Part shown: in pieces, positions 43,873 through 52,071 of the stretch
Layout of the letters: every line of letters starts with the position of its first letter
Numbering within the stretch: the first letter of the stretch is position 1
Assembly (NCBI RefSeq): GCF_004193175.1
Contig: NZ_SAUH01000001.1
Span: forward strand, 1,777,501 to 1,841,500
DNA from: Streptomyces sp. RFCAC02
GTDB taxonomy: Bacteria; Actinomycetota; Actinomycetes; Streptomycetales; Streptomycetaceae
Reading direction: 5' to 3'
Length of the DNA stretch: 64,000 nucleotides
Notes under the pieces: generated by a model
The model's input: only the letters and a program-made list of their open reading frames with translations
Database searches by the model: none
What the model was told of the DNA's origin: nothing
Made by a program: the position numbers and the translations under genes

Positions 43873-45402
43873 TCATTCACTCCGGCCTGGTGGGTCGTCG
43901 GGGCTGGAACGCTGCGGCGGTACTGCGCCGGGGGCTTCGGCCGGCGGAAGCGGTTCTGACGGCGGGCACCCGATCGGGGCATCGCCCCCTGACGGCCCGG
44001 TGCCGCTGGTCGGGTCCGGGACAGCCGCCGCACCGTCGTAGCTGCCGGGTCCCGGCGTGCCGCTCGCGCTCATGGCGCTCGCCGAGCCGGCTGGTGTGGG
44101 ACCGGGACGGCCCGGGTCGTGGTGCTTCCCACCCTCGGTGCCGGCGTCCGACGCCTCGTGGAGACCAGCTTGGTCGCCCGTGTCGGCTGTCGCGTCGCCC
44201 CGCATCGTGCGTCCTGCCGAATCTCTCGCCACCACCGCGTCGTTGTCGGGCGTCACCCCCGGCGCCGCTCCACTGGCCGCCCGGTCGCCGTGCCCACCGC
44301 CCATGCCGTACCGGGACCTCAGCTCGTTGAAGGTGTCGCTCACCTGGCCGCCGACGCTCAGCGCGCGGCCCTTGAGGCCGTCGCGGGAGTGGTGGACCGA
44401 CTGGAGTTCGTCGCCGAGCAGTGGCAGGAACTTGGCGAGCTGGAAGGGGAGGTAGAGGGCGAGCCAGAGCAGCGCGATGGCGGTGAACAGGGTAGCGAAG
44501 GCGAGTGCGGCCGAGGCGTCCTCGCTGCCTTCTCCGGCGAGCATGCCGGTGGCGAGCGCGATGGTGGTCAGAGTCACGTACTTGCTGGCGATGATCGCGC
44601 CCATGACGCCGACCCACCGCCGTGCCTGCCCCCACAGGTCTCGGTCCACGAGGCCGCTGAACACGGTGGTGCCGAAGACAAGGCCGACGAGGATGAGGGC
44701 GTCGCGGACGATGAGCTCCAGCCAGACGCACGCGACGGCGGCGAGCATGGCGAGGGCGAGGAAGACGACGATCAGCTGCCCGCCCGGGATGGCCAGGAGA
44801 ACCCCCAGCGCGGCGGTCACCGCAACGGTCAGGTCCGCGGCGTCGTCGGCCACCGGAGCGAACATCGCCTCGGCGGCCTCATCGAACATCTGGGTCGCGT
44901 AGGCCACCGCTGCCGGGGCGAAGGCAGACACCATGACGGACAGCAGCAGGAAACCGATCGACTCGGTCAGCGCTGTACCCATCGGCACCCCCTGCAGGGC
45001 GCGCTTCGCCGCGGCGATCAACCAGAGGATCACCGTCAGCGCCGACGAAACCGCGAAGGCCATCGCATAGGTGCGGAGGAATCCGGTGTTGCCCCAGTCG
45101 ATGTGCGTGGTCGAGAGGAGCACCTCGATCATGTAACCGAAGAGGCTGGCGAGCGCCTCGCGGCAGAGTTCGGCGAGGTAGCCGATCGGATCGGTCGCGA
45201 AGTCGTACGCCTCGCCGACCGACTCGAAGGCCGAGCACACCTTGTCCGCGAACGGAAGGTGGGTGCAGGTCCAGTCACTGATGTCATTGGCTTGCGCAGG
45301 CTGAGCCGCGAGGCACACCTGGAGGGCGACAGCGAGCCCGACGATCGGGAGGAGCCACGGCCGCCAGGGCAGACCGGTCTCAGCCGACGAACGGAGGCGC
45401 AT
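43873..45402 (-). CDS. VirB6/TrbL-like polytopic T4SS protein
   Basis: ATG 45402 starts a signal-peptide-like N-terminus (WLLPIVGLAVALQVCLAAQPAQA, cleavage expected near residue 35). The 509-aa product then has several transmembrane segments between about 85 and 340 (for example YAMAFAVSSALTVILWLIAA, SIGFLLLSVMVSAFAPAAVA, LLAIPGGQLIVVFLALAMLA). The C-terminal 130 residues are Gly/Pro/Asp-rich and probably disordered. VirB6/TrbL proteins form the inner-membrane part of the DNA channel. The longer frame to 45453 overlaps the upstream gene too far. The gene overlaps the VirB8-like gene by 23 nt. Confidence 0.82.
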   Translation of the reverse strand: MRLRSSAETGLPWRPWLLPIVGLAVALQVCLAAQPAQANDISDWTCTHLPFADKVCSAFESVGEAYDFATDPIGYLAELCREALASLFGYMIEVLLSTTHIDWGNTGFLRTYAMAFAVSSALTVILWLIAAAKRALQGVPMGTALTESIGFLLLSVMVSAFAPAAVAYATQMFDEAAEAMFAPVADDAADLTVAVTAALGVLLAIPGGQLIVVFLALAMLAAVACVWLELIVRDALILVGLVFGTTVFSGLVDRDLWGQARRWVGVMGAIIASKYVTLTTIALATGMLAGEGSEDASAALAFATLFTAIALLWLALYLPFQLAKFLPLLGDELQSVHHSRDGLKGRALSVGGQVSDTFNELRSRYGMGGGHGDRAASGAAPGVTPDNDAVVARDSAGRTMRGDATADTGDQAGLHEASDAGTEGGKHHDPGRPGPTPAGSASAMSASGTPGPGSYDGAAAVPDPTSGTGPSGGDAPIGCPPSEPLPPAEAPGAVPPQRSSPDDPPGRSE

Positions 45403-46210
45403 GGAACATCCGATCGGCGATACGGAACTCCTCGACGGTGCTCGGGATCGCACCGCGGGAATCCAACGGTGTGGGTCCGTTCGCGGAGTTGACCGCGGCC
45501 AGCTTCCAGTCGTCGGCCTGCCACTGGAGGGTGAGGGTGTAGGTGGTCCAGGAGGCGGAGACCGGCAGCGGGGCGTCCGCTTCCGTCAGGCCGACCAAGC
45601 CGGTCATCCACACCCTGATCGTGGCGAGGTCGTCGGAATAGCTGTCCGTCCGCGTTCCCATGGCGGCTCCGCGTGCGATGAGGGAGTCGGCGGTCTTCTT
45701 GGTGATACCGAGCGAGTCGAGCACCCGATCCATCGCGACCTGGTCGTTGTTGATCAGGGTGTCGTGGAACTCAGCGGTGGCGATGGCGTCGATGACGCCG
45801 AGCCTCGCCGCCGCGTCCGTGAGGTACGCCCTCGACGATCTCGCGATCTGGTAGTTGACCGCGGCCTGAACGGCACCGGCCTCCGAACGGGGATAGCCGA
45901 CCGGCACGCCGTTCACAAGCTCGCGCTCCACGGTGCGCGGGTCTCCACCGACGGCACGGTCGATCTCGTCGGAGACGGCTCCGGCCTCGTCTCCGACCGA
46001 CGGGCCGCCTGCGTCGTCCCTGCCGCCGCCAACCAGATTGACCACCAGTGCGAGGGTGAGCAGCACGGCGAAGCAGGCACCGGCGATGGCCACCCCTCGC
46101 CACCACGGCGGCCGGACCGGCCGCGGGTTTCGTTCGTCACCGCCAAGAAGCCTGGTGCCGCGCTGCCGCGTCGGTGAGATGAGTCGCGCCACGTCAGATT
46201 CCCATTCCAT
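45380..46210 (-). CDS. VirB8/TcpC-like T4SS protein
   Basis: The 276-aa product has a cytoplasmic N-terminus, one transmembrane helix (GVAIAGACFAVLLTLALVVNLV, about residues 38-60) and an extracytoplasmic domain with GVPVGYPRSEAGAVQAAVNY and SASWTTYTLTLQWQADDWKL. That is the mixed alpha/beta layout of VirB8-type NTF2-like domains. Such proteins scaffold the channel. Its start overlaps the pilin-like gene's end by 17 nt, and its end overlaps the VirB6-like gene. Family assignment rests on topology, the WKL-type ending strand and gene order. Confidence 0.78.
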   Translation of the reverse strand: MEWESDVARLISPTRQRGTRLLGGDERNPRPVRPPWWRGVAIAGACFAVLLTLALVVNLVGGGRDDAGGPSVGDEAGAVSDEIDRAVGGDPRTVERELVNGVPVGYPRSEAGAVQAAVNYQIARSSRAYLTDAAARLGVIDAIATAEFHDTLINNDQVAMDRVLDSLGITKKTADSLIARGAAMGTRTDSYSDDLATIRVWMTGLVGLTEADAPLPVSASWTTYTLTLQWQADDWKLAAVNSANGPTPLDSRGAIPSTVEEFRIADRMFHAPPFVG

Positions 46211-46523
46211 AGACGATCGTGAAGACGGTGGCGAGGGAGGCGACGACGAAGGCTCCGATCAGCGAACTGCCGACCTCCTTCTTGCCTTTCGATACTTGGG
46301 CCACGTCGTGCTGTCCCTCGCCGACCTTGATGTGGAAGGCGCCCATCGCAGCCCGGCCGAGCAGCGCCATGACGACGCCGGCCATGATCACCTGGACGAC
46401 CGTCCGAGCCGTGGACCCGAGCGCGGCGAACGGCCCCCAATCGGGGGACACCCCGTCCACGAGACTCTCAATGCCTCCGTTGGAGGCCAGCACCACGAGT
46501 TGGTGCGAAACCAACATCTCCAC
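46194..46523 (-). CDS. Small two-helix membrane protein, pilin/VirB2-like candidate
   Basis: The 109-aa product has hydrophobic segments at about 38-62 (TARTVVQVIMAGVVMALLG) and 86-108 (SSLIGAFVVASLATVFTIVYG) separated by a polar loop. That is the size and topology of VirB2/TrbC pilins or of the small TcpD/PrgI-like subunits. There is no clear signal peptide. It is the first gene of the seven-gene reverse operon, where small subunits often sit. A ribosome site (GGAGGAG, just upstream) is very strong, fitting a highly made subunit. Confidence 0.65.
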   Translation of the reverse strand: MEMLVSHQLVVLASNGGIESLVDGVSPDWGPFAALGSTARTVVQVIMAGVVMALLGRAAMGAFHIKVGEGQHDVAQVSKGKKEVGSSLIGAFVVASLATVFTIVYGMGI

Positions 46524-46568
46524 TCCTCCTTCTCTCCTTCGTGGAGCTGGCCGGATGCCGGCTCGGAC

Positions 46569-46585
46569 AGCCGTAACGTACGGCT
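46569..46585. promoter_or_regulatory. Palindromic operator candidate in the T4SS promoter
   Basis: AGCCGTA-ACG-TACGGCT is a perfect 7-bp inverted repeat with a 3-bp centre. It overlaps the predicted -10 element of the reverse promoter, so a bound repressor would block transcription. The XRE regulator encoded at 48366 is an obvious candidate. Confidence 0.55.
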
Positions 46586-46603
46586 ACGACACGGTGACAA
46601 CAA
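46575..46603 (-). promoter_or_regulatory. Candidate T4SS operon promoter
   Basis: On the reverse strand TTGTTG (46598-46603), a 17-nt spacer and TACGTT (46575-46580) form a plausible sigma-70-type pair about 52 nt before the first T4SS gene. The -35 match is partial. The remaining 367-nt divergent gap (46524-46890) shows nothing else clear. Confidence 0.45.
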
Positions 46604-46890
46604 GTGTTTACAACTTCCGGCGCGTCGGGCGGCCGCGGCGACAACGAAGAATGCCGGGGTGGGCGACACGTGTCGGACGACACAAAGCACCAGGTCAGGG
46701 CGACCACGGATGTCCCCGTGACACCGGCCGCTCCGGACCGGCCTCCCGAGCAGGCGCGTACCTCCGGAAGCCGAACGACCATCCGCCGATCGGGGCAAAG
46801 AGGCAGGAACCACGGCGACTGCGCTTGCTCGGACTGCTCTACTCACCGGCAGCGATTCACGAACGTTTAGGTCGAGGTGGTTCGAGCACC

Positions 46891-47913
46891 ATGCGCAAAG
46901 CCGTCCCTGTCATCCTCGGTGCGGGCCTGGTGGTGCTGGCTCCATGCCTCTTCCTCGTCACGAGCGGCGCCGCGCTTTCGCGCGCGGAGACGTGCACGCC
47001 GAGCCCACAGTCGGCCGCCGGCGCCGGAACGGACGGCAGCGGAGAGTCCCAGCATTGGAGTGAGACCCAGCGCCGGAACGCCGGGATCATCACCGAGGTC
47101 GCAGAAACGCGCGCCCTGCCGCCGCGAGCGGCTGTGATCGCCGTCGCGACAGCCATCCAGGAGTCCAGCCTGAAGAACCTCGAGCACGGCGACCGTGACT
47201 CCATGGGTCTCTTCCAGCAGCGCCCCAGCCAGGGTTGGGGCTCCCGAGCACAGTTGACTGACCCGGTCTACTCGTCGAACCGCTTCTACGACGCCCTCCT
47301 GTCGGTTCCCGACTGGGAGAACCGACCGCTGACAGAAGTCGCTCAGAGCGTCCAGCGCAGCGATCACCCCGACGACTACGCCCGATGGGAGGAAGCGGCA
47401 CGCGATCTCGTGTCCAGCGCGTGGGACGGCCCCGTGTCGCCCTCGGTGTTGGACAGCTGCGCGGGTCGAGACGGCCCGGAGGTCTTCGATGTCGACAACC
47501 CCCGCTCCCCCGCCGAGGCGGTCAACGCCGCCCGCCGGGCGGTCGACCAGACAGGCTGGTACCGCATGTGCGACCAGTTCGTTGCCCAGGCGTACGGCTA
47601 CCGCAACAGCGGCTCTCACACGGCCAACGCGCACTGGGACCGGCTGGTGGAAGCCGGACTGACCCATCCTGGAGACAACTCACCGCCGCCCGGCGCTCTC
47701 CTCTTCTACGACACCGGGCAGTCCGCCGGTCATGTCGCGCTCTACCTCGGTGACGACCAGGTCGCCTCCAACGACATCCTTGATATCCACCCGGGCGAAG
47801 GCCGCATCGCCATCGTCCCTCGCCATCAGCTCACCGACGGCCTCTGGCAGCTCAACTACCGTGGCTGGGCGGAACCCGGCTTCCCCGGAGCCGGCGGCAC
47901 AAGCACTATCTGA
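46891..47913 (+). CDS. Secreted cell-wall hydrolase (lysozyme-like plus NlpC/P60-like), transfer-associated
   Basis: ATG 46891 starts a signal peptide or anchor (AVPVILGAGLVVLAPCLFLV). The middle (about 60-160) carries LPPRAAVIAVATAIQESSL and DRDSMGLFQQRPSQGWG, a lysozyme/transglycosylase-like segment common in Streptomyces. The C-terminal part has a catalytic-cysteine-type motif (YRMCDQFVAQAYGY) and GHVALYLGDD with the histidine, as in NlpC/P60 peptidases. Conjugation systems use such enzymes to open peptidoglycan for the channel. It is divergent from the T4SS operon. Upstream open frame to 46219 is only shadow. Total 340 aa. Confidence 0.85.
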   Translation: MRKAVPVILGAGLVVLAPCLFLVTSGAALSRAETCTPSPQSAAGAGTDGSGESQHWSETQRRNAGIITEVAETRALPPRAAVIAVATAIQESSLKNLEHGDRDSMGLFQQRPSQGWGSRAQLTDPVYSSNRFYDALLSVPDWENRPLTEVAQSVQRSDHPDDYARWEEAARDLVSSAWDGPVSPSVLDSCAGRDGPEVFDVDNPRSPAEAVNAARRAVDQTGWYRMCDQFVAQAYGYRNSGSHTANAHWDRLVEAGLTHPGDNSPPPGALLFYDTGQSAGHVALYLGDDQVASNDILDIHPGEGRIAIVPRHQLTDGLWQLNYRGWAEPGFPGAGGTSTI

Positions 47914-48047
47914 GGGGGACACTCAACCACCGAGAGAGCACGTCCCTCTTCCGAGTGAATTAGAACTCTCGGCCTCACCCCTCAGCACCCAACGGCTTGA
48001 AGGTGGATACCGAATTGAGTCCGCCTCTCGCGATTGGGGAGAATCCC

Positions 48048-48281
48048 ATGAATCCCGTTCGAGCCGGCCGAGCGGTCCTCCTGCTACTTCCTTACGCGCT
48101 TGTCATCATCGGCATCCTCGGCGCGGGAAACACGGCCAACTCCCCCGAAGGCTTCCTCAAAGGTCTGCAGATGCTGGCCGTCGCGGGGCTCGGCGCCGTG
48201 TGGGCATATCTGCGCGCGCGGCGCGCTTGGCGCGATCCGGTTGACGCCGCACCACGCCGAACCCCTCGTAGCCGGGAGTAA
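48048..48281 (+). CDS. Small membrane protein of 77 aa
   Basis: ATG 48048 has GGGGAGA 6 nt upstream. Two hydrophobic segments (AVLLLLPYALVIIGILGAG and LQMLAVAGLGAVWAYL) are followed by a basic tail (RARRAWRDP), so the ends should face the cytoplasm. No family is recognised. It follows the hydrolase by 134 nt, which include a CCGAGAG/CTCTCGG inverted repeat (7 bp arms) that may be a weak terminator. A transfer or entry-exclusion role is possible, on position only. Confidence 0.6.
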   Translation: MNPVRAGRAVLLLLPYALVIIGILGAGNTANSPEGFLKGLQMLAVAGLGAVWAYLRARRAWRDPVDAAPRRTPRSRE

Positions 48282-48365
48282 CCTCAGCTGGCCAGTGGCG
48301 CCCCGACACCGGCGATAGGCTGCGCTCAGAGCCCGGACACCTTGCGCGAGGAAGGAGCGGAGCCG

Positions 48366-49025
48366 ATGCCAGCGAAAGAGCGTGACAGCGCACGAACGAG
48401 ACCGCGCACCCTGGCGGAGAAGCTGCAGCTACTCCGCGAAATGAAGGTGCCCCGAGGAGAGCTGCCGCCATCGTACGAAATCACCGCACGCCAGATCGTC
48501 GATAGCACCGGAGTCTCCATCTCCGGTCCCTACTTCTGGGAACTGGTGACCGGCAGGACCACAAATCCTAAGCTGCACCACCTGCGAGCGCTGGCACAGT
48601 ATTTCAAGGTCCCGGTCGCCTACCTCGCCGATGACGACGCCGACTTCGAGCAGCTGGAAGCAGAACTGGAACTGCTGCACGCACTCGGACGCAGCGGAGT
48701 GCGATCGATCAAAGTCCAAGGGGTGGGTGACAGCACTGCCGATCTGGCCACCATTCAAGGACTGCTCGGCAAGGTCCAACTGCTGGAAAGCTTCGGCGGC
48801 AAGGATCTTCAGGAGTTGGCCCTGCGCTTGCGACGACTGGCCGAGGACCAGAGGCACCTCCTAGACGAGATCGCCGGAGACCCGGAGCTCATGAGCGCCT
48901 TGAAGACCGGAACGGTCCGCGACATCACACGGCGTGCGTCTCATCTGTCCGACGCCAGCCAGCAAGCTGCGCTGGCGATCGTCGAGCACCTTCACCGCAC
49001 GGAGCAGTCCGCCGCGGCCAAATGA
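48366..49025 (+). CDS. XRE-family regulator
   Basis: ATG 48366 (MPAKERDSARTRPRTLAEKLQ) follows GGAGCGGAG. The 219-aa product has an N-terminal HTH (ITARQIVDSTGVSISGPYFW, ELVTGRTTNPKLHHLRALAQYFKV) of the same type as the one encoded at 25390, followed by a long helical C-terminus (about 90-215) that may be a sensory or dimerisation region. It is larger than the first regulator and lacks an adjacent protease. Its place at the end of the transfer module suggests control of the T4SS or hydrolase promoters. Confidence 0.82.
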   Translation: MPAKERDSARTRPRTLAEKLQLLREMKVPRGELPPSYEITARQIVDSTGVSISGPYFWELVTGRTTNPKLHHLRALAQYFKVPVAYLADDDADFEQLEAELELLHALGRSGVRSIKVQGVGDSTADLATIQGLLGKVQLLESFGGKDLQELALRLRRLAEDQRHLLDEIAGDPELMSALKTGTVRDITRRASHLSDASQQAALAIVEHLHRTEQSAAAK

Positions 49026-49223
49026 CGGCTTCCCTCATCAGCCAACGCGGTTGCAGCCGCAGTGAATTGGATCGCCGCAGGTGGACCGCCGGACGGGCGA
49101 CTGTTTCGCGAGCGCTTACCTATGAAACGGCCCGCACCCGCCCAGGTCCACTGAGGTGCCTCGAAGTCTACGGACAGGGACCCAATAGGATGTATCCCTT
49201 GAAGGCGACAAGAAGGTAAGAAA

Positions 49224-49454
49224 GTGGCACCACCCAGCAAGTACTCACCGGAGTTCCGCGAGGAAGCCGTGCAACTCGTGCTGAAGTCAAACCGGCCCAT
49301 CTCCCACACCGCCCGCGAACTCGGCATCAATGCCGAGACCCTGAGGTCCTGGGTGCGCCGGCACGAAAGCTGGAATAGCGGATCCGCGGCCAGAGCTCGG
49401 GATCGACTAGAGAGCTCGCCTGAAGGAGCTCGAACGCCGCAACCGAGAGCTTGA
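49224..49454 (+). pseudogene. IS3-family OrfA, frameshifted
   Basis: GTG 49224 opens the HTH protein (YSPEFREEAVQLVLKSNRPI, ELGINAETLRSWVRRHE). After about 49385 the frame becomes unrelated (SSPEGARTPQPRA), whereas the expected leucine-zipper part (RLKELERRNRELETENSFLK) is readable in another frame up to 49480. One indel in 49380-49420 explains this, so OrfA is broken. The A6 run at 49472-49477 resembles the slippery site used for OrfAB fusion. Confidence 0.8.
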
Positions 49455-49477
49455 GACGGAAAATAGCTTCCTAAAAA

Positions 49478-50401
49478 ATGCGCTGCATACTTCGCGAAGG
49501 ATCCTCGGCAGCAAGCAAGTACGAGTTCATCGAAACGATGCGACTCGAGACCGCGGAGTATGCCTATCCCGTCAAGTTCGTCTGTGATCGGCTCGGCGTC
49601 ACAAAGTGTGGCTACTACGACTGGCGGAGGCGTCCCGATTCCGCAACGTTCCAGCGTCGCGAGGGACTGGAAGTCCTCATCCGAAAAGCTTTCGAGATGT
49701 CCGACAGTACATACGGATACCGGCGCGTCCACGCCCAGCTGACACGCTGGGGCGTCGCCGCCGGCCCAGAGCTCATCCGCCAGCTGATGCGTGACTTGGG
49801 CCTGCGCCCCTGCCAGCCGCGCCCGAAGCGGTGGTCTCCCACGCAGGCTGCCCCTGCTGTGGTTCCCGACCTCGTCGGGCGGGACTTCACTGCTGACGCC
49901 CCGGGCAAGAAGCTCGTCGGCGACATAACTTATGTGCCCACCGGCGAGGGCTGGCTATATCTGGCGACCGTCATCGACTGCTGCACCAAAGAAGTCATCG
50001 GATATGCGATGGACGACCACTATCAGACTCCGCTCATATCCCGGGCGATACGCAACGCTGCACGGAACAGACACCTGGAACGAAACGCGATATTCCACTC
50101 GGACCGCGGCAGCAACTACATGTCCGCGGAGTTCTCCACGGTTCTGCGGAAGTTCGGCCTACGAAGGTCAGCCGGCCGGACCGGCATCTGTTACGACAAC
50201 TCGATGGCGGAATCCTTCTTCGGCGTCCTCAAGAACGAACGAGCATCCCGCGTGACGTATCCAACTCGCGAAGCGGCCCGGAGAGATATCACCAGATACA
50301 TAGAACACTGGTACAATCACAGGAGACTTCACTCGGCGATAGGATACAGGCCCCCTCGGGAAGCCCACGCCGAGTTCGAAGAAATGCGACTCACTGCATG
50401 A
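49478..50401 (+). CDS. IS3-family OrfB transposase (DDE integrase core)
   Basis: The 307-aa frame has the IS3 OrfB signature (FIETMRLETAEYAYPVKFVC, GYYDWRRRPDS, YGYRRVHAQL) and the rve-type DDE core: GDITYVPTGEGWLYL (first Asp), FHSDRGSNYMSAEF (second Asp), AESFFGVLKNE (Glu). All three catalytic residues are present. Function normally needs the OrfAB fusion through a -1 shift; since OrfA is frameshifted, the copy is probably not autonomous. Confidence 0.88.
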   Translation: MRCILREGSSAASKYEFIETMRLETAEYAYPVKFVCDRLGVTKCGYYDWRRRPDSATFQRREGLEVLIRKAFEMSDSTYGYRRVHAQLTRWGVAAGPELIRQLMRDLGLRPCQPRPKRWSPTQAAPAVVPDLVGRDFTADAPGKKLVGDITYVPTGEGWLYLATVIDCCTKEVIGYAMDDHYQTPLISRAIRNAARNRHLERNAIFHSDRGSNYMSAEFSTVLRKFGLRRSAGRTGICYDNSMAESFFGVLKNERASRVTYPTREAARRDITRYIEHWYNHRRLHSAIGYRPPREAHAEFEEMRLTA

Positions 50402-50608
50402 ATTGATCGGTCATCCCACGGTCTGAAAACGACGAGGCCCCTCACTCAGTGCCGACCTGCTCATACGAGCCGGGCTCCGTGTCGTGGACTGGGGGAGACC
50501 AGACGAGTGAGAGGCGTGGCTCGCCGGTGACGTCGCGAGGTCCACGGCAAGCGTTTCCGTAGCTTTCCTATCTGCGCCCTGTGCAGCGCTGACAGGGCAC
50601 TCGGCAGT

Positions 50609-51355
50609 TCATCTCGCGTCACGGAATTCGCCCTTGTCCAAGCCCCCTTCACCGTGCCTCGCGATTGTCGCTGGATCTCGTGCGCCGGCTTCAGGGGCTG
50701 CTGGCGCGGGACGGGACGACGACCTCGTGGACCGGACGTAGGCGTCGAGAGCGTTGGTCGCCCAGAGGGGTACGAGCCGGGAGACTTCGGATGCAGGGAC
50801 GATGCCTCGCAGGCAGCGGAGCCCGAGTTTGGCCAAAGAGTCGGCGGGCTCGTTGAGAGGGTCGCCGACGTGCGCCTCCTCGTGGACGAAGGTGAGGCCG
50901 GGCGTGTATTCGGCGATCATCTGGGGCTTGAGGAGGGTGGGGGTTCGCCCCTCAGAGCGCAGCTCGGTGTCGTAGCCGGCGGGCATGTCTGATCCGCCCC
51001 GCGCCCATCGGACGAGGAAGTGTAGAGCGCCGAGGCTGTCGCAGCGCACCTCCACCGGGCGGCCGGGTGCGATGGGGAGGACCGCGTTCAGCCCCCAGTA
51101 GACAGCCCGGAGCTCATGGACGACGAATCGGGTGGAGGACTGGGTGAGCCGCTGCGGGTGCAGGTGTGCCCGTACTCCGCGGTGGCCGGTGGTCGCCACG
51201 TAGCCGCAGCTCGCAAGCTCTGAGGCGACGGATGCGTCCGTGGCCACCACGATCGGGCCGGTCACGGGCTTGACCTGGTCGTGCACGCGTACACCCTGAG
51301 GGCTGCGCGTCGGGCGCGGGCTGCAGGCGCGCGCGAGCGGTGAGCGTCGGCCCAT
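50609..51355 (-). CDS. RNase H-like fold protein
   Basis: Acidic residues fall in RNase HI order: VVATDASV (first Asp), VHELRAVYWGL (Glu), VRCDSLGALHF (Asp) and EPADSLAKLGLR (last Asp). The 248-aa product is longer than RNase HI, with an Arg/Pro-rich N-terminus and a disordered C-terminus. Similar proteins are common on Streptomyces plasmids and integrative elements; whether they process R-loops, primers or RNA of invaders is unknown. The start is uncertain: GTG codons around VHDQVKPVTGPIVV would give a shorter form. Confidence 0.7.
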   Translation of the reverse strand: MGRRSPLARACSPRPTRSPQGVRVHDQVKPVTGPIVVATDASVASELASCGYVATTGHRGVRAHLHPQRLTQSSTRFVVHELRAVYWGLNAVLPIAPGRPVEVRCDSLGALHFLVRWARGGSDMPAGYDTELRSEGRTPTLLKPQMIAEYTPGLTFVHEEAHVGDPLNEPADSLAKLGLRCLRGIVPASEVSRLVPLWATNALDAYVRSTRSSSRPAPAAPEAGARDPATIARHGEGGLDKGEFRDAR

Positions 51356-51404
51356 CCGACTTCTCCTCTCATCTATGGGGGGCGAACAGGGGCTCGCAGC
51401 CGGA

Positions 51405-51982
51405 TCAGCCGCTCTTGACCCATTCCTGGCAGCGCTGGGTCTGGAAGTACTCGCCCTTCTTCAAGGTCACGCGGCCCGGGCCGTTCAGGTTGTTGTTGGC
51501 GATGATCGCGTCGAACTCGCCGCTCGCGTTCTTGAGCCGGGCCCAGTAGCAGCCGAAGTCGTCGTCCGGTCCCGCGGTCTTGTAGGTGCCCGGTGCGATG
51601 TCCTCGCCGACCAGGTACTCCCCGTCGCCGGCGAAGGTGCTGGCCGGACCGGGGTCCTTGGTGGGCGTCGGCTCGGACGCGGTCGTCTCCGGTGCCGGGA
51701 AGCGGGCTTCGCCTCGGTCGTCTCCGGTGCGGGGGATGTCGGCTCCGGCTCGGTCGTCGGGGTCGTCGTCTCGACTGCCTGGGGCTTCTCGGACGCGGTG
51801 GGCGGGTTCCCCGTGTCGTTGCCGTTCGCCCCGATCTCGGTGCCGATCAGCAGAGCGACGATGGCCGTGGCGCCGTGGGTCAGCCACGCCTTGCGGCGGG
51901 TGGGCTTCGTGATGGGGAGCGGCTGAGCGGGTCCGGGCCCCCAGCTGTCGGGGGAGGGCTGCGGCGGGTGCTGAGTGCTCAT
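51405..51982 (-). pseudogene. Membrane-anchored secreted protein, frameshifted in a Pro/Thr linker
   Basis: ATG 51982 opens a Pro-rich cytoplasmic head, one transmembrane helix (WLTHGATAIVALLIGTEIGA, about residues 33-52) and a PT/E-rich linker. The linker contains PAPETTEAKPA, after which this frame degenerates. The next frame resumes with PAPETTASEPTPTKDPG and a conserved folded domain (GEYLVGEDIAPGTYKTAGP, CYWARLKN, YFQTQRCQEWVKSG) to the stop at 51405. The total, 578 nt, is one base short of 193 codons, so a missing C in the run at about 51697-51699 explains it. The surface domain resembles small Streptomyces extracytoplasmic domains; function unknown. Sequencing error is a real possibility. 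Confidence 0.78.
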
Positions 51983-52071
51983 GGTCAGTTCTCTCCAGAG
52001 GTGAAGTGCTGGGCGGACCGGGGCCCGGTAGCCACACCGGGCCCCGTAGACAGCAAGAGGGAGGGGGCGGA

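Larger units (their letters stand above)
49152..50444 (+). mobile_element. IS3-family insertion sequence
   Basis: The ends are imperfect inverted repeats starting TGAGGTGCCTCG (49152) and, on the other strand, TGAGGGGCCTCG (50444), with TG...CA termini typical of IS3. About 1293 bp contain orfA and orfB. No target duplication is visible by eye. Confidence 0.8.
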
